From the NCBI GenBank assembly GCA_004553625.1, contig SFKX01000005.1, positions 1 to 64,000 of the forward strand: a DNA stretch of 64,000 nt. The letters run 5' to 3'. The position numbers and the translations under genes were made by a program. Of the stretch, positions 49,301 to 57,701 are shown in pieces; position 1 is the stretch's first letter; the number at the start of each line of letters is the position of its first letter. The notes under the pieces were generated by a model. The model was not told where the DNA came from. It made no database searches and saw only the letters and a program-made list of their open reading frames with translations. This stretch comes from Clostridiales bacterium. GTDB lineage: Bacteria; Bacillota_A; Clostridia; Oscillospirales; Oscillospiraceae.

Positions 49301-49324
49301 AGCCCCCTTTACGGGGGCTTTTTT
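49301..49324 (+). terminator. Terminator after hpf, just before prmA
   Basis: AGCCCCC/GGGGGCT stem with loop TTTAC, followed by TTTTTT. It ends only 15 bases before the prmA start codon, leaving no room for a prmA promoter downstream. Confidence 0.9.
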
Positions 49325-49338
49325 GGGAGCTGATACTT

Positions 49339-50268
49339 ATGCAATGGATAGAGGCGTCCTTCAGGACGCGCTCCGAGGATATAGACGCCCTCTGTGAGAA
49401 ACTTGCCGCGCTTGGCGCGGACGGTCTCGTGATAGAGGACGAAGCGGACTTCCGCCGTTTTCTCGAAGAGAACCGCCAATACTGGGACTACGTGGACGAA
49501 GAGCTGGAGGCCCGCTACAGGGGCGTCTCCCGCGTCAAGCTCTACGTCGAGGACTCTCCCGAGGGCAGGTCAAGGCTCGCCGCCTTCACGGACGGCACGG
49601 GGCTCGAGCCCGAGTGCCGAGTCGTAGCGGACGAGGACTGGGCCGAAAACTGGAAGCAGTACTACAAGCCCATCGAGATAGGCGAAAAGCTGCTTATCCT
49701 TCCCCGCTGGGAGCCGATCCCGGAAAACCCCGGGCGGCTCATACTGAGGCTGGACCCCGGTCTGGCTTTCGGCACCGGAGGCCACGCCACCACCAGGATG
49801 TGTCTCGAGGCCCTTGAGAAATATGCGGGGCCTGAAAAATTCGTCCTGGATCTGGGCTGCGGCAGCGGCATACTAGGCATCGGCGCACTGGTGCTCAGCT
49901 GCGCCTACTGCGCCGGCTGCGACGTGGACCCGAAGAGTCCCGAGTCCGCAGCAGAAAACGCCGCGCTCAACGGCATACGCGAGAGCATCTACAAGATGTA
50001 TACCGGCGACATCATCGCGGACTCAGGCCTGCGCGCCGAGCTCGGCGCGGGCTACGACATCGTCCTTGCCAACATCGTCTCCGACGTCATCATACCTCTC
50101 GCAAAACACGTCCCGGGCTTCATGTCCCCTTCCGGCGTGTTCATAACAAGCGGTATCATAGACGGGCGCGAGGCGGAAGTCGCGCTTGCGCTCGAGGCTG
50201 CGGGTTTTGTCATATGCGAGCACAAGCACGAGGCTGAATGGCACGCCTTCGTCTGCAAGCTGAAATAA
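49339..50268 (+). CDS. prmA: Ribosomal protein L11 methyltransferase
   Basis: A 309-residue methyltransferase that trimethylates L11. The N-terminal substrate domain begins MQWIEASFRTRSEDIDALCEKLA. DEDWAENWKQYYKP and PGLAFGTGGHATTRMCLEAL (about 137-156) are family signatures. The SAM site is VLDLGCGSGILGIGAL (about 172), followed by DIVLANIVSDVI carrying the catalytic-region Asn. The ribosome site (GGGAGC) overlaps the T-tract of the preceding terminator. Confidence 0.95.
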   Translation: MQWIEASFRTRSEDIDALCEKLAALGADGLVIEDEADFRRFLEENRQYWDYVDEELEARYRGVSRVKLYVEDSPEGRSRLAAFTDGTGLEPECRVVADEDWAENWKQYYKPIEIGEKLLILPRWEPIPENPGRLILRLDPGLAFGTGGHATTRMCLEALEKYAGPEKFVLDLGCGSGILGIGALVLSCAYCAGCDVDPKSPESAAENAALNGIRESIYKMYTGDIIADSGLRAELGAGYDIVLANIVSDVIIPLAKHVPGFMSPSGVFITSGIIDGREAEVALALEAAGFVICEHKHEAEWHAFVCKLK

Positions 50269-50285
50269 TCAGATAGGAATAATAC

Positions 50286-50318
50286 AAACGACCGGCCTTT
50301 TTTAAGGGCCGGTCGTTT
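50286..50318. terminator. Convergent terminator between prmA and htrA
   Basis: Perfect 12-bp hairpin AAACGACCGGCC/GGCCGGTCGTTT with the T-run in the loop. Followed by GTATTATT on the minus strand and GCAAAAAG on plus, so termination is only moderate on either side. Confidence 0.7.
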
Positions 50319-50367
50319 GCAAAAAGAGAGGGGAAAATGTATGGAAAAGGAGTGAGAAGTATCTGGA

Positions 50368-51735
50368 TCAATAGATATCGCTGGTTTCGACGAGCCGCAC
50401 GTCCAGGGGGAAAGTCTCTCCCTCGCGGTAGACCATCATGTTTATGACCGTCCCGACCTCGTACCTGGCGATGATCTCGCTCAGGTCGCCTGTATCGGTC
50501 ATGCCCTCGCCGTTAACCTGTGTGATGATGTCTCCCTTGCGGAGACCCTGAGACTCGGCGTCCGAGCCGGCGGCCACACCAATTACGTACAGCCCTTCGG
50601 GGATATCGAAGTGCTCGGCCGCGTTTCTGGGGATGGCGCCCACCGTGACGCCCAGGGCCGGCCTTCCGCTCACGCTGCCGGAAGCGATGAGCTCGTCAAC
50701 GACTGAGCGTATCGTCTTTACCGGGATGGCGAAGCCTATGCCCTCTATACCGGTGGCGTTGGAGGTGGCGGCCTTCATCTTCATGTTCGTTATGCCGACC
50801 ACCTGGCCGTGCATATTGATGAGCGGGCCGCCGGAATTGCCGTCGTTGATGGCGGCATTGGTCTGCAGGAGCGTCATCGAGTGGTTGTTATACGGGATGT
50901 CGCGGCTTATGGCGGAGATTATGCCATCCGTCAGAGTGCCGCGCAGCTCCGCGCCCAAGGGATTGCCTATGGCTGCGACGGCGTCGCCTACGCTGACCTG
51001 GTCGGAGCAGAACTCCGCCGCGGTCAGACCGTCCGCCTCTATCTTCAGGACGGCGAGGTCGCTGACGCTGTCTATGCCCACGAGCAGGGCTTCGAACTCT
51101 CTGTCGTCCCAGAGCGTCACCGAGGCGGAATAGGCGCCCTCGATGATGTGGGCGTTCGTGGCGATGAAGCCGTCCTCGGAGATCACTATGCCCGTACCCC
51201 AGAAGAAGCTCGTGTCGCTCACCATCGCGGTTATTCCCACGACGGAGGGAGCGCATTTTTTATAAATCTCCTGGAGAGTCAGCTCTTCACTCTCCGGCGT
51301 GGGCTGGGGCTGCAGGGCGAAGCTCTCCTCCACCGTGGCCCTCGGGATACTGCTGCCGCTGCCGGATGATGTAGAGGTGTTTTCGTAATAGCTGTCGAAG
51401 AACTCTCTATAGTCGCTGTAGTCCTCAAAGCTCCACTGCCCGCTATCTCCGGTCTGGGGCCAGACCACCGCCTGGCTGCCTCCGGAAAAGGCCAGGGACG
51501 TTGCCGCTATCAGGACCACGGCGAGCAGACACACGGCAATTGCTCTGAGCGGCCCGTGCCTTCCGCGCCCGGCGTCCTCGCCTGGCGCAGAGTCACCGGC
51601 GGAGCGGCGGGGAGGTAGTTGTGTGGGGTGGGGAGCCGCTGCCGCCGGCCGGGTCTGTGTCTGCCCCCCGGGGTGAGCCTCTCCGCAGCTCGTATCGTAC
51701 CACTGCGTATGCAGGCTCTCGTATTCCTCGTACAT
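50368..51735 (-). CDS. htrA: HtrA/DegP-type membrane-anchored serine protease
   Basis: A 455-residue protease for misfolded envelope proteins. A cytoplasmic N-terminus of about 65 residues rich in Pro/Gly/His is followed by one helix (about 66-85) and a linker. The trypsin-like domain (about 150-345) contains the triad His in ATNAHIIEG, Asp in SVSDLAVLKI and Ser in NDGNSGGPL. A single PDZ domain (about 355-450) has GLYVIGVAAGSDAESQGLRKGDIITQVNG. GGGGGT lies 8 bases upstream. Its promoter region carries 11-bp-phased repeats (51788-51815) like those of the adjacent two-component system. Confidence 0.95.
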   Translation of the reverse strand: MYEEYESLHTQWYDTSCGEAHPGGQTQTRPAAAAPHPTQLPPRRSAGDSAPGEDAGRGRHGPLRAIAVCLLAVVLIAATSLAFSGGSQAVVWPQTGDSGQWSFEDYSDYREFFDSYYENTSTSSGSGSSIPRATVEESFALQPQPTPESEELTLQEIYKKCAPSVVGITAMVSDTSFFWGTGIVISEDGFIATNAHIIEGAYSASVTLWDDREFEALLVGIDSVSDLAVLKIEADGLTAAEFCSDQVSVGDAVAAIGNPLGAELRGTLTDGIISAISRDIPYNNHSMTLLQTNAAINDGNSGGPLINMHGQVVGITNMKMKAATSNATGIEGIGFAIPVKTIRSVVDELIASGSVSGRPALGVTVGAIPRNAAEHFDIPEGLYVIGVAAGSDAESQGLRKGDIITQVNGEGMTDTGDLSEIIARYEVGTVINMMVYREGETFPLDVRLVETSDIY

Positions 51736-51787
51736 GAAGCTTACCCCCTGAGGTCGAATTTAGATTAACTCCGAATTTTGTGCTTGA

Positions 51788-51815
51788 TATGAATAACTTT
51801 AAAACAATCTGTGAA
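51788..51815 (-). promoter_or_regulatory. PhoP-like box upstream of htrA
   Basis: On the minus strand TTCACA, TTTTAA and TTCATA occur at 51810-51815, 51799-51804 and 51788-51793, separated by exactly 5 bases each (11-bp period). The arrangement resembles Bacillus PhoP sites (TTHACA repeats). It starts directly at the histidine kinase stop codon. The -10 downstream is poor (around 51762-51767), as expected of an activated promoter. Confidence 0.55.
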
Positions 51816-53324
51816 TTAGCCTTGCTCTCCGGGCTTTTCGCCCTCCTGCTTCCGCCTGCCCTCGGCCCGCTTCTTCGCCTCGGACTTCGGCTTTACGTCC
51901 CGCGCCAGGGTCAGCGTGAAAACAAACTCCGTCACGCCGTCCCTGCTCGTCACAGCAATGTCCTCATTGTGCGCGTCCAGGATGCTCTTCACCAGGTAGA
52001 GCCCCAGGCCCACTCCGTCGCGGTCCAGGCTGCGGGAGCGGTCTGACTTGTGGAACCTGTCGAAGATGAGCGGCAGGTCGTCCGCGGGTATGGTCTCGCC
52101 CTCGTCCTTCACGGAGACGTAGGCCTTGCCGCCCTGCTTCCAGAGCAACACGGTTATAGTGCTGTCCTGCGCCGCAAACTTCACGGCGTTGTCCAGGAGG
52201 TTGTAGAGCACCTGGGTTATCGAGTCCGGGTCCGCCGTGACCGTCATGTGGTCCTCCGGCAGCTGCGGGTCTATGGCCAGGCCCTTATCCTCCGTCCTGC
52301 CCTCAAAGCTCAACAGCGTCCTTATTATCAGCTCGTTCAAGTCGAAGTCCCGCCGCTTCGTGAGGTCTGAGCCCTGGCTCTTCAGGCGTGAGAGGCTCAG
52401 CATGTGCCTCACCAAGCGGGAGAGCCGGCGCGTCTCGTCTGCTATGGTGGCGAGGTATTTGTCCTCCTGGTCCTTGGGGATGGTCCCGTCCAGGATGCCG
52501 TCTGCAAAGCCGGCTATCGTCGTCATGGGCGTCTTGAGTTCGTGGGAGACGTTTGCTATAAACTCGTTGCGCTGCTGCTCCGAGCGCTCCAGGCTGTCTG
52601 CCATGTTGTTGAAGGAGCTCGTAAGCGCCGCGAGCTCATCCGTTCCCTTGTCCTCGCGGACCCGGACTGAAAAGTCCCCGTGCGCAAAGCGCCGCGCCGC
52701 CGCCGTCATCTCGTCCAGCGGCTCCGCCATCTTCTTGGACACCACAAGAGAGAGCACCAGCGCCAAAAACAGCACCGCCAGCGTCACGGCAAAAAACACC
52801 CAGATAAACGCGCTCCACGCACCCATTATCGTGGATTTGTCCGTGCTGACGAAGATATATCCCTCGGGCTCGGAGTCCTGAGTCAGGGTCAGCGGCATGG
52901 CGAAGACATAGCGCGGGGTGGAAAACAGGCCGTCGAGGTCCGTTGTAGTGTCCAGCTTGCCCAACCTATTGACAGTATTAATATAGTATTCCGGAACATA
53001 GTTGCCTATGTGCTGGCAGCGCCCTATCTCGTCAGAGCAGGAGAAAACATAGCCCTCCGCATCAGTCAAAAAGACCTGGTTACCCGAGATGCTCTCCGTA
53101 AAGGTCAGCATGACGCGCAGGTAGCCGGCGTCGATATATCTATCAGTCGCCAGCATGGAAACGACCAGCCTGGTCACGGTCTTGGCGTTCTGCTCCATGC
53201 TCTCCCTGTGGGACTTTATGACGTAGCCCTGGCCTATGAACACGAAGGCCACGCCTATCATGAGAAAGCTGACGAGCACCATGACCGCCGTGGCCAGGAA
53301 GTTCTTAAAGTATATGCTCTTCAT
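51816..53324 (-). CDS. Sensor histidine kinase
   Basis: A 502-residue membrane kinase. Two helices (about 9-31 and 170-195) enclose an extracellular sensing region of about 135 residues containing YSC-like and acidic stretches (VFLTDAEGYVFSCSDEIG). HAMP (about 195-250), HisKA with NVSHELKTPMTTIAGF (His about 262) and HATPase with NLLDNAVKF, VKDEGETIPADDLPLIFDRF and GVGLGLYLVKSIL follow. The 20 C-terminal residues are Lys/Glu-rich. It is 9 bases downstream of its response regulator. The signal is unknown; upstream boxes hint at a PhoR-like role. Confidence 0.95.
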   Translation of the reverse strand: MKSIYFKNFLATAVMVLVSFLMIGVAFVFIGQGYVIKSHRESMEQNAKTVTRLVVSMLATDRYIDAGYLRVMLTFTESISGNQVFLTDAEGYVFSCSDEIGRCQHIGNYVPEYYINTVNRLGKLDTTTDLDGLFSTPRYVFAMPLTLTQDSEPEGYIFVSTDKSTIMGAWSAFIWVFFAVTLAVLFLALVLSLVVSKKMAEPLDEMTAAARRFAHGDFSVRVREDKGTDELAALTSSFNNMADSLERSEQQRNEFIANVSHELKTPMTTIAGFADGILDGTIPKDQEDKYLATIADETRRLSRLVRHMLSLSRLKSQGSDLTKRRDFDLNELIIRTLLSFEGRTEDKGLAIDPQLPEDHMTVTADPDSITQVLYNLLDNAVKFAAQDSTITVLLWKQGGKAYVSVKDEGETIPADDLPLIFDRFHKSDRSRSLDRDGVGLGLYLVKSILDAHNEDIAVTSRDGVTEFVFTLTLARDVKPKSEAKKRAEGRRKQEGEKPGEQG

Positions 53325-53333
53325 GGCGCCGGC

Positions 53334-54023
53334 TCAGCTGCCGCTCACCTCAAACTTATATCCCACGCCCCAGACCGTCTTGAGCGACCATTTGTCGGAA
53401 ACGCCCTCCAGTTTTTCACGCAGCCGCTTTATGTGCACGTCCACAGTCCGTGAGTCGCCGAAGTAATCGAAGCCCCAGACCTCGTCCAGAAGCTGGTTGC
53501 GGGTATATACCCTGTTCGGCGATGCCGCGAGGTGATACAGCAGCTCCATCTCCTTGGGCGGAGTATCCACCTTTTTCCCGTCCACTATGAGCTCGTAGGA
53601 ATCCAGATTTATTACCAGTTTGTCGTATTCAAGCCGCTTTTCGGCTGGGCTGTCCGAGTTTTCTGTGCGGCGCATTACCGCGTGTATCCTCGCGATGAGC
53701 TCCTTCACCTCAAAGGGCTTCGTTACATAGTCGTCCGCGCCCATTTCCAGGCCGGATACCTTGTCATAGGTCTCGCCCTTGGCCGTCAGCATGATGATCG
53801 GGACCTGGGACGTGCGGCGTATCTCGCGGCAGACCTGCCAGCCGTCCATTACGGGCAGCATGATGTCCAGAAGCACGACGTCCGGATGCTCGTCCTCCGC
53901 CAGCTGCAGGCCCTTGCCCCCGTCCGGAGCTATGGACACCTCAAACCCGTCCTTCTCCAGGTACAGCCTCAGCAGTTCAGCAATGTTTTTGTCGTCCTCT
54001 ATTACAAGCGCCTTCTTATTCAT
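53334..54023 (-). CDS. OmpR-family response regulator
   Basis: A 229-residue regulator. The receiver domain (1-115) has the acidic pair in VIEDDKNIAE, the phosphoacceptor Asp in VVLLDIMLPVMDGW (about 53), and Lys in DYVTKPFEVKELIARI (about 102). The winged-helix DNA-binding domain (about 130-229) contains PPKEMELLYHLA, NQLLDEVWGFDYFGDSRTVDVHIKRLREKL. GGAGGT lies 6 bases upstream. OmpR-type dimers bind direct repeats with a 10-11 bp step, which fits the repeats found upstream of this gene, htrA and the PstS-like gene. Confidence 0.95.
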   Translation of the reverse strand: MNKKALVIEDDKNIAELLRLYLEKDGFEVSIAPDGGKGLQLAEDEHPDVVLLDIMLPVMDGWQVCREIRRTSQVPIIMLTAKGETYDKVSGLEMGADDYVTKPFEVKELIARIHAVMRRTENSDSPAEKRLEYDKLVINLDSYELIVDGKKVDTPPKEMELLYHLAASPNRVYTRNQLLDEVWGFDYFGDSRTVDVHIKRLREKLEGVSDKWSLKTVWGVGYKFEVSGS

Positions 54024-54052
54024 AACGACACCTCCATGTTACAAGCGACAAC

Positions 54053-54096
54053 ATTTTACACTTCCCAAAGCCCCGTTTGGGTTAATATTTTGTGAA
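54053..54096 (-). promoter_or_regulatory. Promoter and PhoP-like box of the two-component system
   Basis: Minus strand TTCACA (54091-54096), 5 bases, TTAACC (54080-54085), with a candidate -10 TAAAAT at 54053-54058. The repeat would lie about 34-50 bases upstream of the transcript start, the position used by activating PhoP dimers. No good -35 is visible. Autoregulation is inferred. Confidence 0.55.
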
Positions 54097-54115
54097 TATT
54101 CAAAACGTTTATCAG

Positions 54116-54141
54116 CAAAAAGGAGCGGCGGGGCCGCTCCT
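54116..54141 (-). terminator. Terminator after the WG-repeat gene
   Basis: AGGAGCGGC/GCCGCTCCT hairpin followed on the minus strand by TTTTTGC. The plus-strand side also has TTTTA. Confidence 0.85.
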
Positions 54142-54160
54142 TTTATTCTGCGCTCCTGTC

Positions 54161-55606
54161 TCAGTCCGCTCCTGTTATCGGAACGCGGAACACCCATTCG
54201 TCTCCAGCGCTCTTCCAGCCGGTACTGGAACCGTCCTCGCAGAGCATAAATCCGTCGATTATCGTACCGGTGCAGCCGGAGCCGAGGAAGTAGCCCGCGG
54301 AGTCATAGACCTTGCCGCTGCCCGCCTCGAAGATGTAGGTGCTGCCCGTGGCGATGTCCGTGACGAAGCTGCAGCTGCCCGCCGCTATGACGCGGCTGTA
54401 GGCGTCCATGACGGCCGTCGTCCCGTCCGCCAGCTCGACCAGCCAGAGGTCGCCGGAGATGCCCAGCAACTCCACGCCCCCGGAAAAATAGACCTGGGAT
54501 CCGTCGTTTCTGAACATGCGCACGCCGTTTTCTCCAGCGACCCAAAAGCCGCCCTCACAGGGTACGCCGGTATAGCCGTAAAACGTGGCCTCCTCCAGCG
54601 CCGTCGTGTAGTACACACCGCCGGCCTCCACATAGCCCGGGCCGATGTTCACTCCGGTGACGTCCGGGAATTCTCGCTTTACGTCGCCGCTCTTGTCGAT
54701 GACGCACCAGACTCCGTTCCGCTTCACCGCCGCCAGATTTCCGACGAAGCTGTTCGCCTCCTCGAAAGCCGGGTCGATGACGTATTCGCCGGTGGTGCTT
54801 ATATAGCCCCAGACGCCGCTGTTCTTGACCGCCGCCAGCCCGTTCGAGAAGGGCAGCGCGTCCTCAAAGAAACTCGCGAGCTCGGACGCCCTGTTCAGAA
54901 CGGTCCCGTCCGCGGAGATGAAGCCCTTCTGCCCGTTGACATACACGATGGACATGAGCCCGCCCTCGCACTGGGCAAGGCTGCTTATGCTGCCGGGCTG
55001 GAGGTTGTAGAGCTCGCCGAAGTCCGCCGTGTCAAAAACGACGCTGCCGTCCTCCGCATAGCAGACTGCCAGGTTCGCTTCGTCGTCCTCGATGCAGAGG
55101 ACGCCCAGTTCCATGGGCAGGATGCCCGTATACTCAAATCCCGTACACCAGCTCCCGTCCGCCGCACATGCCGCCAGCATGCCCTCGCTGTTCTCTAAGA
55201 TATAGATGTCCAGGTACTTCAGGCCGGAGGCAGATTCGTAGGCCGCCGTCGCCACAAAACTGCAAACGGGGTCAAGGACGATCTCGCCCTTTTCCGTAAC
55301 CAGGCCGCCGGCAAAGGGCAGGAGCCTGCCGTAGTTGTTCGAGGGCTTGAGCTGACTTATGAGTTCGTCCTGCGCCCTGGTGTAGATAAAGTCGAAGGCG
55401 ACGTAATCGGTCAGCCTCTCCCGGCTGGTCACGACGTTGGGCGCGCTGACCTCGGGCTCGGCGTCTGTCCGGGTGGATTCCCCATTTTTCGCCGCTTCGA
55501 CCGCCGGGTCGATATATTCCGTCTTTACTGTTTCCAGCTGCTCGGTAAAACTGCAGCCGGAGAGTATGAGCGCTAGTATGAGCGCGGGTATGATGAGCTT
55601 TTTCAT
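54161..55606 (-). CDS. WG-repeat lipoprotein
   Basis: A 481-residue lipoprotein with signal MKKLIIPALILALILSGC (lipobox LSGC, Cys18). An Asp/Glu-rich linker is followed by repeated WG-type units: PFAGGLVTEKGEIVLDP, GQKGFISADGTVLN, NSGVWGYISTTGEYVIDPAFEEA, RNGVWCVIDKSGDVKREF and later degenerate copies. These repeats form beta-rich, often propeller-like, extracellular domains of unknown function. The ATG overlaps the stop of the PstS-like gene by 4 bases, with GGAGG inside that gene, so expression is coupled. A terminator follows. Confidence 0.85.
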   Translation of the reverse strand: MKKLIIPALILALILSGCSFTEQLETVKTEYIDPAVEAAKNGESTRTDAEPEVSAPNVVTSRERLTDYVAFDFIYTRAQDELISQLKPSNNYGRLLPFAGGLVTEKGEIVLDPVCSFVATAAYESASGLKYLDIYILENSEGMLAACAADGSWCTGFEYTGILPMELGVLCIEDDEANLAVCYAEDGSVVFDTADFGELYNLQPGSISSLAQCEGGLMSIVYVNGQKGFISADGTVLNRASELASFFEDALPFSNGLAAVKNSGVWGYISTTGEYVIDPAFEEANSFVGNLAAVKRNGVWCVIDKSGDVKREFPDVTGVNIGPGYVEAGGVYYTTALEEATFYGYTGVPCEGGFWVAGENGVRMFRNDGSQVYFSGGVELLGISGDLWLVELADGTTAVMDAYSRVIAAGSCSFVTDIATGSTYIFEAGSGKVYDSAGYFLGSGCTGTIIDGFMLCEDGSSTGWKSAGDEWVFRVPITGAD

Positions 55607-56439
55607 TTTGCCGCCTCCAGATAACCCTGAGAGGATATGAACGCCTGGCCCACTCCGCCCTGCAGCCAGAGCCAGAGCGCACGCTCCGGCGAATCCTCCG
55701 CCGCCGAAGCGCTGATGCCCGCAAGCACGTCCACGCAGAGCGGGTATTCCCCGGAGGTGATGGTCTCCGCCGTCGGCATGACGCCGTCTACGGAGAGTAT
55801 CTTATACCCGTCTGCCATGCCCATGAGCACGGCCTCGTTATAGAAGCCGTAGCCCAGGACTTCGCTGCTGGTCAGGGCGGAGCTGCCCTCGGAGACGGCG
55901 AGCTCGTCGGCGCCTATGAGCCTGCGCAGGGCCGCCAGCGAGCCGGATCCCTCCGCCCGGCCTATGACCACTATGTCGCCCGAACCGCCCATGCCCGTCC
56001 AGCTCTTGGTCCCGCCGGATATGATGGACTTCAGCTGCGCAGTGGTTATATCGTCCACCGCGCTGCCGGCGCCGACGTAGAATACCAGAGCGTCTTTATA
56101 GACCGGGGCCGTCTCCAATCCGTCCGGCAGTTCGTCCGGCTCAGTAGCCAGGACAAGCCCGGCCTCTCCCGAATCCAGCGCGGCCCAGGCCTCGCCCGTG
56201 CTGCCGAACAGCAGAAAGTCCGAAGCCTGCTGCCTGGTCTCGCCCAGCATGATCGCCGCTATCGCCTCTGCAAGCGGCTCCTGCGCCGCTCCTCCCGCGA
56301 TGGTCGGGAAGTTTGATCTGTCAAATGAATAGTCCGCCGCCTGACTCACAGCCTCCGTCGGGTCCGGGGCAAAATCCCCGCAGCCCGCCAGTCCGAGCGC
56401 CAGCGTCAATATGAGCGGTATTGCAATAAGTCTTTTCAT
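55603..56439 (-). CDS. PstS-like substrate-binding lipoprotein
   Basis: A 278-residue lipoprotein (MKRLIAIPLILTLALGLAGC; Cys20) of the phosphate-binding-protein-like PBP family. Typical elements are YKDALVFYVGAGSAVDDITTAQLKSIISG followed by TKSWTGMGG, and AEGSGSLAALRRLIGADEL, then YGFYNEAVLM. PstS binds phosphate for the PstCAB importer; here no pst genes are adjacent and the N-terminal lobe is short, so it may be a sensor or binding partner rather than a transport component. GGAGG lies 6 bases upstream of the ATG at 56439. It is first in a unit with the WG-repeat lipoprotein. Confidence 0.82.
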   Translation of the reverse strand: MKRLIAIPLILTLALGLAGCGDFAPDPTEAVSQAADYSFDRSNFPTIAGGAAQEPLAEAIAAIMLGETRQQASDFLLFGSTGEAWAALDSGEAGLVLATEPDELPDGLETAPVYKDALVFYVGAGSAVDDITTAQLKSIISGGTKSWTGMGGSGDIVVIGRAEGSGSLAALRRLIGADELAVSEGSSALTSSEVLGYGFYNEAVLMGMADGYKILSVDGVMPTAETITSGEYPLCVDVLAGISASAAEDSPERALWLWLQGGVGQAFISSQGYLEAAK

Positions 56440-56476
56440 ATATATCCTCCGAAAAAGCCTTTTCGACACGCCTTAT

Positions 56477-56509
56477 ATTATATATAAACATTTATGAACA
56501 ATCTGTCAA
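56477..56509 (-). promoter_or_regulatory. PhoP-like box and -10 of the PstS-like/WG unit
   Basis: Minus strand TTGACA (56504-56509), TTCATA (56493-56498) and TTATAT (56482-56487), each separated by 5 bases, run into a -10 TATAAT (56477-56482) that overlaps the last repeat. No -35 at proper spacing is present. Its first 13 bases match the htrA box in 12 positions (TTSACAGATTGTT). Confidence 0.55.
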
Positions 56510-56526
56510 TTATTCGTTTGCTCCTC

Positions 56527-56580
56527 TTGACATTGCATGGGGGCGGTGATATATTAGCACTCGAGGTCCGAGAGTGCCAG
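56527..56580 (+). promoter_or_regulatory. Heat-shock promoter with CIRCE operator
   Basis: TTGACA (56527-56532), 17-base spacer, TATATT (56550-56555). The CIRCE inverted repeat TTAGCACTC (56554-56562), 9 bases, GAGTGCCAG (56572-56580) overlaps the -10 and transcript start. HrcA encoded next should bind it and repress the operon. Two of nine bases in the right arm differ from the ideal palindrome. Confidence 0.95.
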
Positions 56581-56618
56581 CACTCGGGGCCTCAGGCTGC
56601 CAGATAAGGAGCTTTGAG

Positions 56619-57701
56619 ATGGAGCTGAGCGGTAGGAAAAAGAAAATACTTGCCGCAGTCGTGGAGGAATACATACGCACGGCGGAGCCCGTCGGCTCCA
56701 AGACCGTCGCGCAGACGGCCGAGTTGGGCTGCAGTTCAGCCACGATCCGCAACGAGCTCGCCGAGCTGGCCTCCATGGGCTATCTCGAGCAGCCGCACAC
56801 CTCCGCGGGCAGGGTTCCGACGCCGCAGGGCTACAGGATGTACGTCAACGAGCTCATGCAGCGCCAGAAGCTCTCCCTGGAGGAGACGGAAGAGATCAAC
56901 CGGAGCCTCAACGACAAGCTCCGCGAGCTGGATAAGCTGGTCTCGAACGTAGGCGCTCTGGCCTCCAGCCTCACGAACTACCCCGCCATGGCTATAGCCG
57001 CGCCGCCACCCGCAACTATAAAACGCTTCGACCTCATATATATCGACGCGAATACGTTCATAATAGTTGCGATGATGAGCAACAACAGTGTGAAGAACAA
57101 GCTGGTGCGCCTGCCGGTATCGGTGGGCCAGGACATGATCCAGCGCCTCTCCTCCGTGTTCAACGCAAACTTCACGGACATAACGGAGGACAAGATAAGC
57201 CCGCTGCTCATCCGCTCGACGGAGCGCGCCGTGGACGACACGATGGGCCTCACCGGCGTCATTGCCTCCTTTGCCATCAGCATCCTCTCCGAGGCGCAGG
57301 CCGCGGAGACCTGCATATCCGGCGCGAACCGGCTGCTGTCCCAGCCTGAGTTCAAAGACCCGGCCAAGGCCCACGCCCTCATGAGCTACCTCTCAGACGC
57401 AGACCACCTGCACGACCTCGACGCCATCGACTGTGGCGGGGATGTTAAGGTCCTCATAGGCCCTGAGAATGTAGCGGAGGAGCTGCGGGACTCGAGCGTG
57501 GTGCTCGCCAGCTACGACATGGGCGGCGACACGAAGGGCCTCATAGGCGTCGTCGGGCCGACCAGAATGGATTACTCCGCCGTCGCCGCGAAGCTGAGCC
57601 TCATTGCCCAGGCGCTTTCGGAGCGCTTAGGCGGCGGCATAGCGCCCCCGCCGGGGATGGACAACAAACTCATAATAAAGGGAGATATAAATGAGCAGTA
57701 A
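56619..57701 (+). CDS. hrcA: Heat-inducible transcription repressor HrcA
   Basis: A 360-residue repressor of CIRCE-controlled genes. The N-terminal winged helix has ILAAVVEEYIRTAEPVGSKT, SSATIRNELAELASMGYLEQPHTSAGRVPT. The GAF-like dimerisation region (about 110-330) and the C-terminal RMDYSAVAAKLSLIAQALSERL complete it. The ATG at 56619 follows AAGGAG. It overlaps grpE by 11 bases. Confidence 0.97.
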   Translation: MELSGRKKKILAAVVEEYIRTAEPVGSKTVAQTAELGCSSATIRNELAELASMGYLEQPHTSAGRVPTPQGYRMYVNELMQRQKLSLEETEEINRSLNDKLRELDKLVSNVGALASSLTNYPAMAIAAPPPATIKRFDLIYIDANTFIIVAMMSNNSVKNKLVRLPVSVGQDMIQRLSSVFNANFTDITEDKISPLLIRSTERAVDDTMGLTGVIASFAISILSEAQAAETCISGANRLLSQPEFKDPAKAHALMSYLSDADHLHDLDAIDCGGDVKVLIGPENVAEELRDSSVVLASYDMGGDTKGLIGVVGPTRMDYSAVAAKLSLIAQALSERLGGGIAPPPGMDNKLIIKGDINEQ

